This document shows positions 62,514 to 64,000 of a stretch of DNA of 64,000 bases, piece by piece; position 1 is the first letter of the stretch, and each line of letters starts with the position of its first letter. The notes beneath the pieces were generated by a model, which saw nothing but the letters and a program-made list of their open reading frames with translations, was not told the origin of the DNA and searched no databases. The stretch covers positions 22,667,177-22,731,176 of the forward strand of contig JBBMOA010000020.1 of NCBI GenBank assembly GCA_037954235.1, given 5' to 3'. Made by a program: the position numbers and the translations under genes. The stretch is from Aulostomus chinensis. Its lineage: Eukaryota > Chordata > Actinopteri > Syngnathiformes > Aulostomidae.

Positions 62514-64000
62514 AAAGGAAATGAGTGTATTGACTCTTATGTCTTCATTTCCTACAATGTTATCTATAAAACCCAGAGGCAGTGAGGCAAACACTTCTCT
62601 AATGGATCCATACACAGGACTGTTACTGTTAGCCTTACTGTTTAACACACACACACACACACGCGCACTCAAAAACACTGCGGGACTGATGAGTAAGAAG
62701 GAGTTGAAACCTTTCTGGTCTTTTTTTTGTCCAATTTTGATTTTAACCTTGTGGTTTTTGTCCTGCACTCAAAAGAGTTTAGCGTGTGTGTGTGTGTGTG
62801 CACACGTGTGTGTGCGTGCCTGCTACCAAGTGTAGTGCTACTTCCATCTACAGCCGGTAGCCCGATCGTTTCACCACTTGTCAGAATGCTAATGTCGATC
62901 GGCTGCGTCAGTGACCACCGTTCATTGATAAATGTGAGTTTTGTCATCAGGACTGATAATGAGAATCAGGGGCGTCCCAAATTTGTGAGACCTGTCACTC
63001 AGTTTTAGATTTTGCGCGTGTAATTCCTAAAGTTTGCTCTTGTGGTTCAGGACGATTTGCTTGAGGAAACCGGGCTGGCACATTGGTTGGTCGTGAGAAT
63101 CCGGCCATTTTCTGGAGTCGTGTGACCTTTAATCACATGGAGCGCCATGGTGTAATGATTGGATCCGTGTGTGTCCCCAGTGAGGAGCTTATTTTTCTGT
63201 ATTTTCATGGTTGCTCCAGGAATATTGATTCATCTGGATAAAAGCAGCTGCAGAAACCTTTTCTGCTTTAATTACCAGCTCTGTGTAATGTCACGAGCAG
63301 CTAGGAAATGCATTCATCAAACACTGGCCTCAGTACAGTTTGCCTGAGCAAATTATTGCCACAAATCTTGATGAATCAAAACATCGGTGAATATTGTAGG
63401 CCTGTACGTTTTCAGCGCTAAGTAATGAACACATGCTCTGATATTGCTGATGAGTTTGATGACTTGGAGATCTGCCGCTGAAACACTGCTCTGCTCCTTT
63501 GATGTTTACCGTTGCCGTCGCTTCCTCATTATCACGTCCTGAGCGCTCCTCATCAAAGAGGCAGAAAAACAGTCTCTGACTCTGGATACCAGTCGGATCG
63601 CACTCTCACAGCTGATGTACTCAACGGTAATTAATTCACGCGTAACAAAGCTTCATCGTGATTTCCCTTCACAAGACTCTATCTCTTCCTGTGAGCTCCG
63701 CACTTCCCACACTGCAGAGGTGAAATAAAGAGCTCCTGCAGCCCTCATGTCCCATCAAGCCCCCGTACACCCCCACAGGCGTCCCCCTGGTGTGCATCTC
63801 ACAGGCTGGTCCAGTTTTTCTCCCCCTCCATCTTTTTTCAAAAGCAACAAAAGCCTGATGGCCACATTTACTTGTATGAACTTCCAGTATTTCGTCTTTT
63901 TAAATCCACTTTTCACGATAGTTTTGAATCCGTGACTCGGACACTGGCGGCGATAACCCTCCCGTTTGGCTACGTTTGTCTTTTTTTAACGCTCAAACTG

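Larger units (their letters stand above)
60154..64000 (+). other. man1a1: man1a1 intron 3, 5' part (window ends inside it)
   Basis: Starts with GTAAGG. The next exon would be expected to open with the NAEISVFE-like GH47 segment, and I did not find it before 64000. Contents are a 72-nt GT tract, an 11/12-bp minisatellite at 61357-61753 and GT/CA tracts at 62471 and 62645. A 94-codon frame at 61770-62054 right after the minisatellite has no recognisable homology. Confidence 0.75.

Overview
The window looks like nuclear DNA of a ray-finned fish, probably a percomorph. It has vertebrate-type exons with canonical GT-AG splice sites in long introns. Long (GT/CA)n microsatellites, poly-C/G runs and minisatellites are very dense, and the interspersed repeats resemble teleost families. 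The species cannot be named from this sequence.

One protein-coding gene can be supported: the 5' part of man1a1 on the + strand. It encodes Golgi mannosyl-oligosaccharide 1,2-alpha-mannosidase IA (GH47), a type II membrane enzyme that trims Man9 to Man5 N-glycans. Three coding exons are present: 4702-5214 (cytoplasmic tail, membrane anchor, start of the stem), 38459-38555 and 60038-60153 (start of the GH47 catalytic domain). Together they encode 242 residues and stay in frame across both junctions. The remaining exons and the catalytic acids lie beyond position 64000.

Layout: 1-4356 is upstream DNA with no recognisable gene. About 4357-4701 is a CpG-rich promoter and 5' leader with several upstream ATGs. 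Intron 1 (33.2 kb) holds a perfect 95-bp inverted repeat at 9.3-9.6 kb, a 1.47-kb array of a 21-bp minisatellite at 33.3-34.8 kb, and many dinucleotide tracts. Intron 2 (21.5 kb) holds a tRNA-headed SINE with a 13-bp target-site duplication, itself carrying a filler copied from 1.8 kb away. It also has a MITE-like fragment and a strong CTCF-type motif. Intron 3 (at least 3.8 kb in view) starts with a 72-bp GT tract 15 nt after the splice donor and contains an 11/12-bp minisatellite.

Nearly all other open frames are chance frames or products of repeats (CVCV/HTHT from GT/CA, SLSL from CT, 7-residue repeats from the 21-bp unit). I saw no convincing second gene, tRNA, CRISPR array or new multi-gene system. 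The noteworthy items are structural: the long hairpin, the higher-order minisatellite, the templated insertion, and dinucleotide tracts next to both visible internal splice donors.
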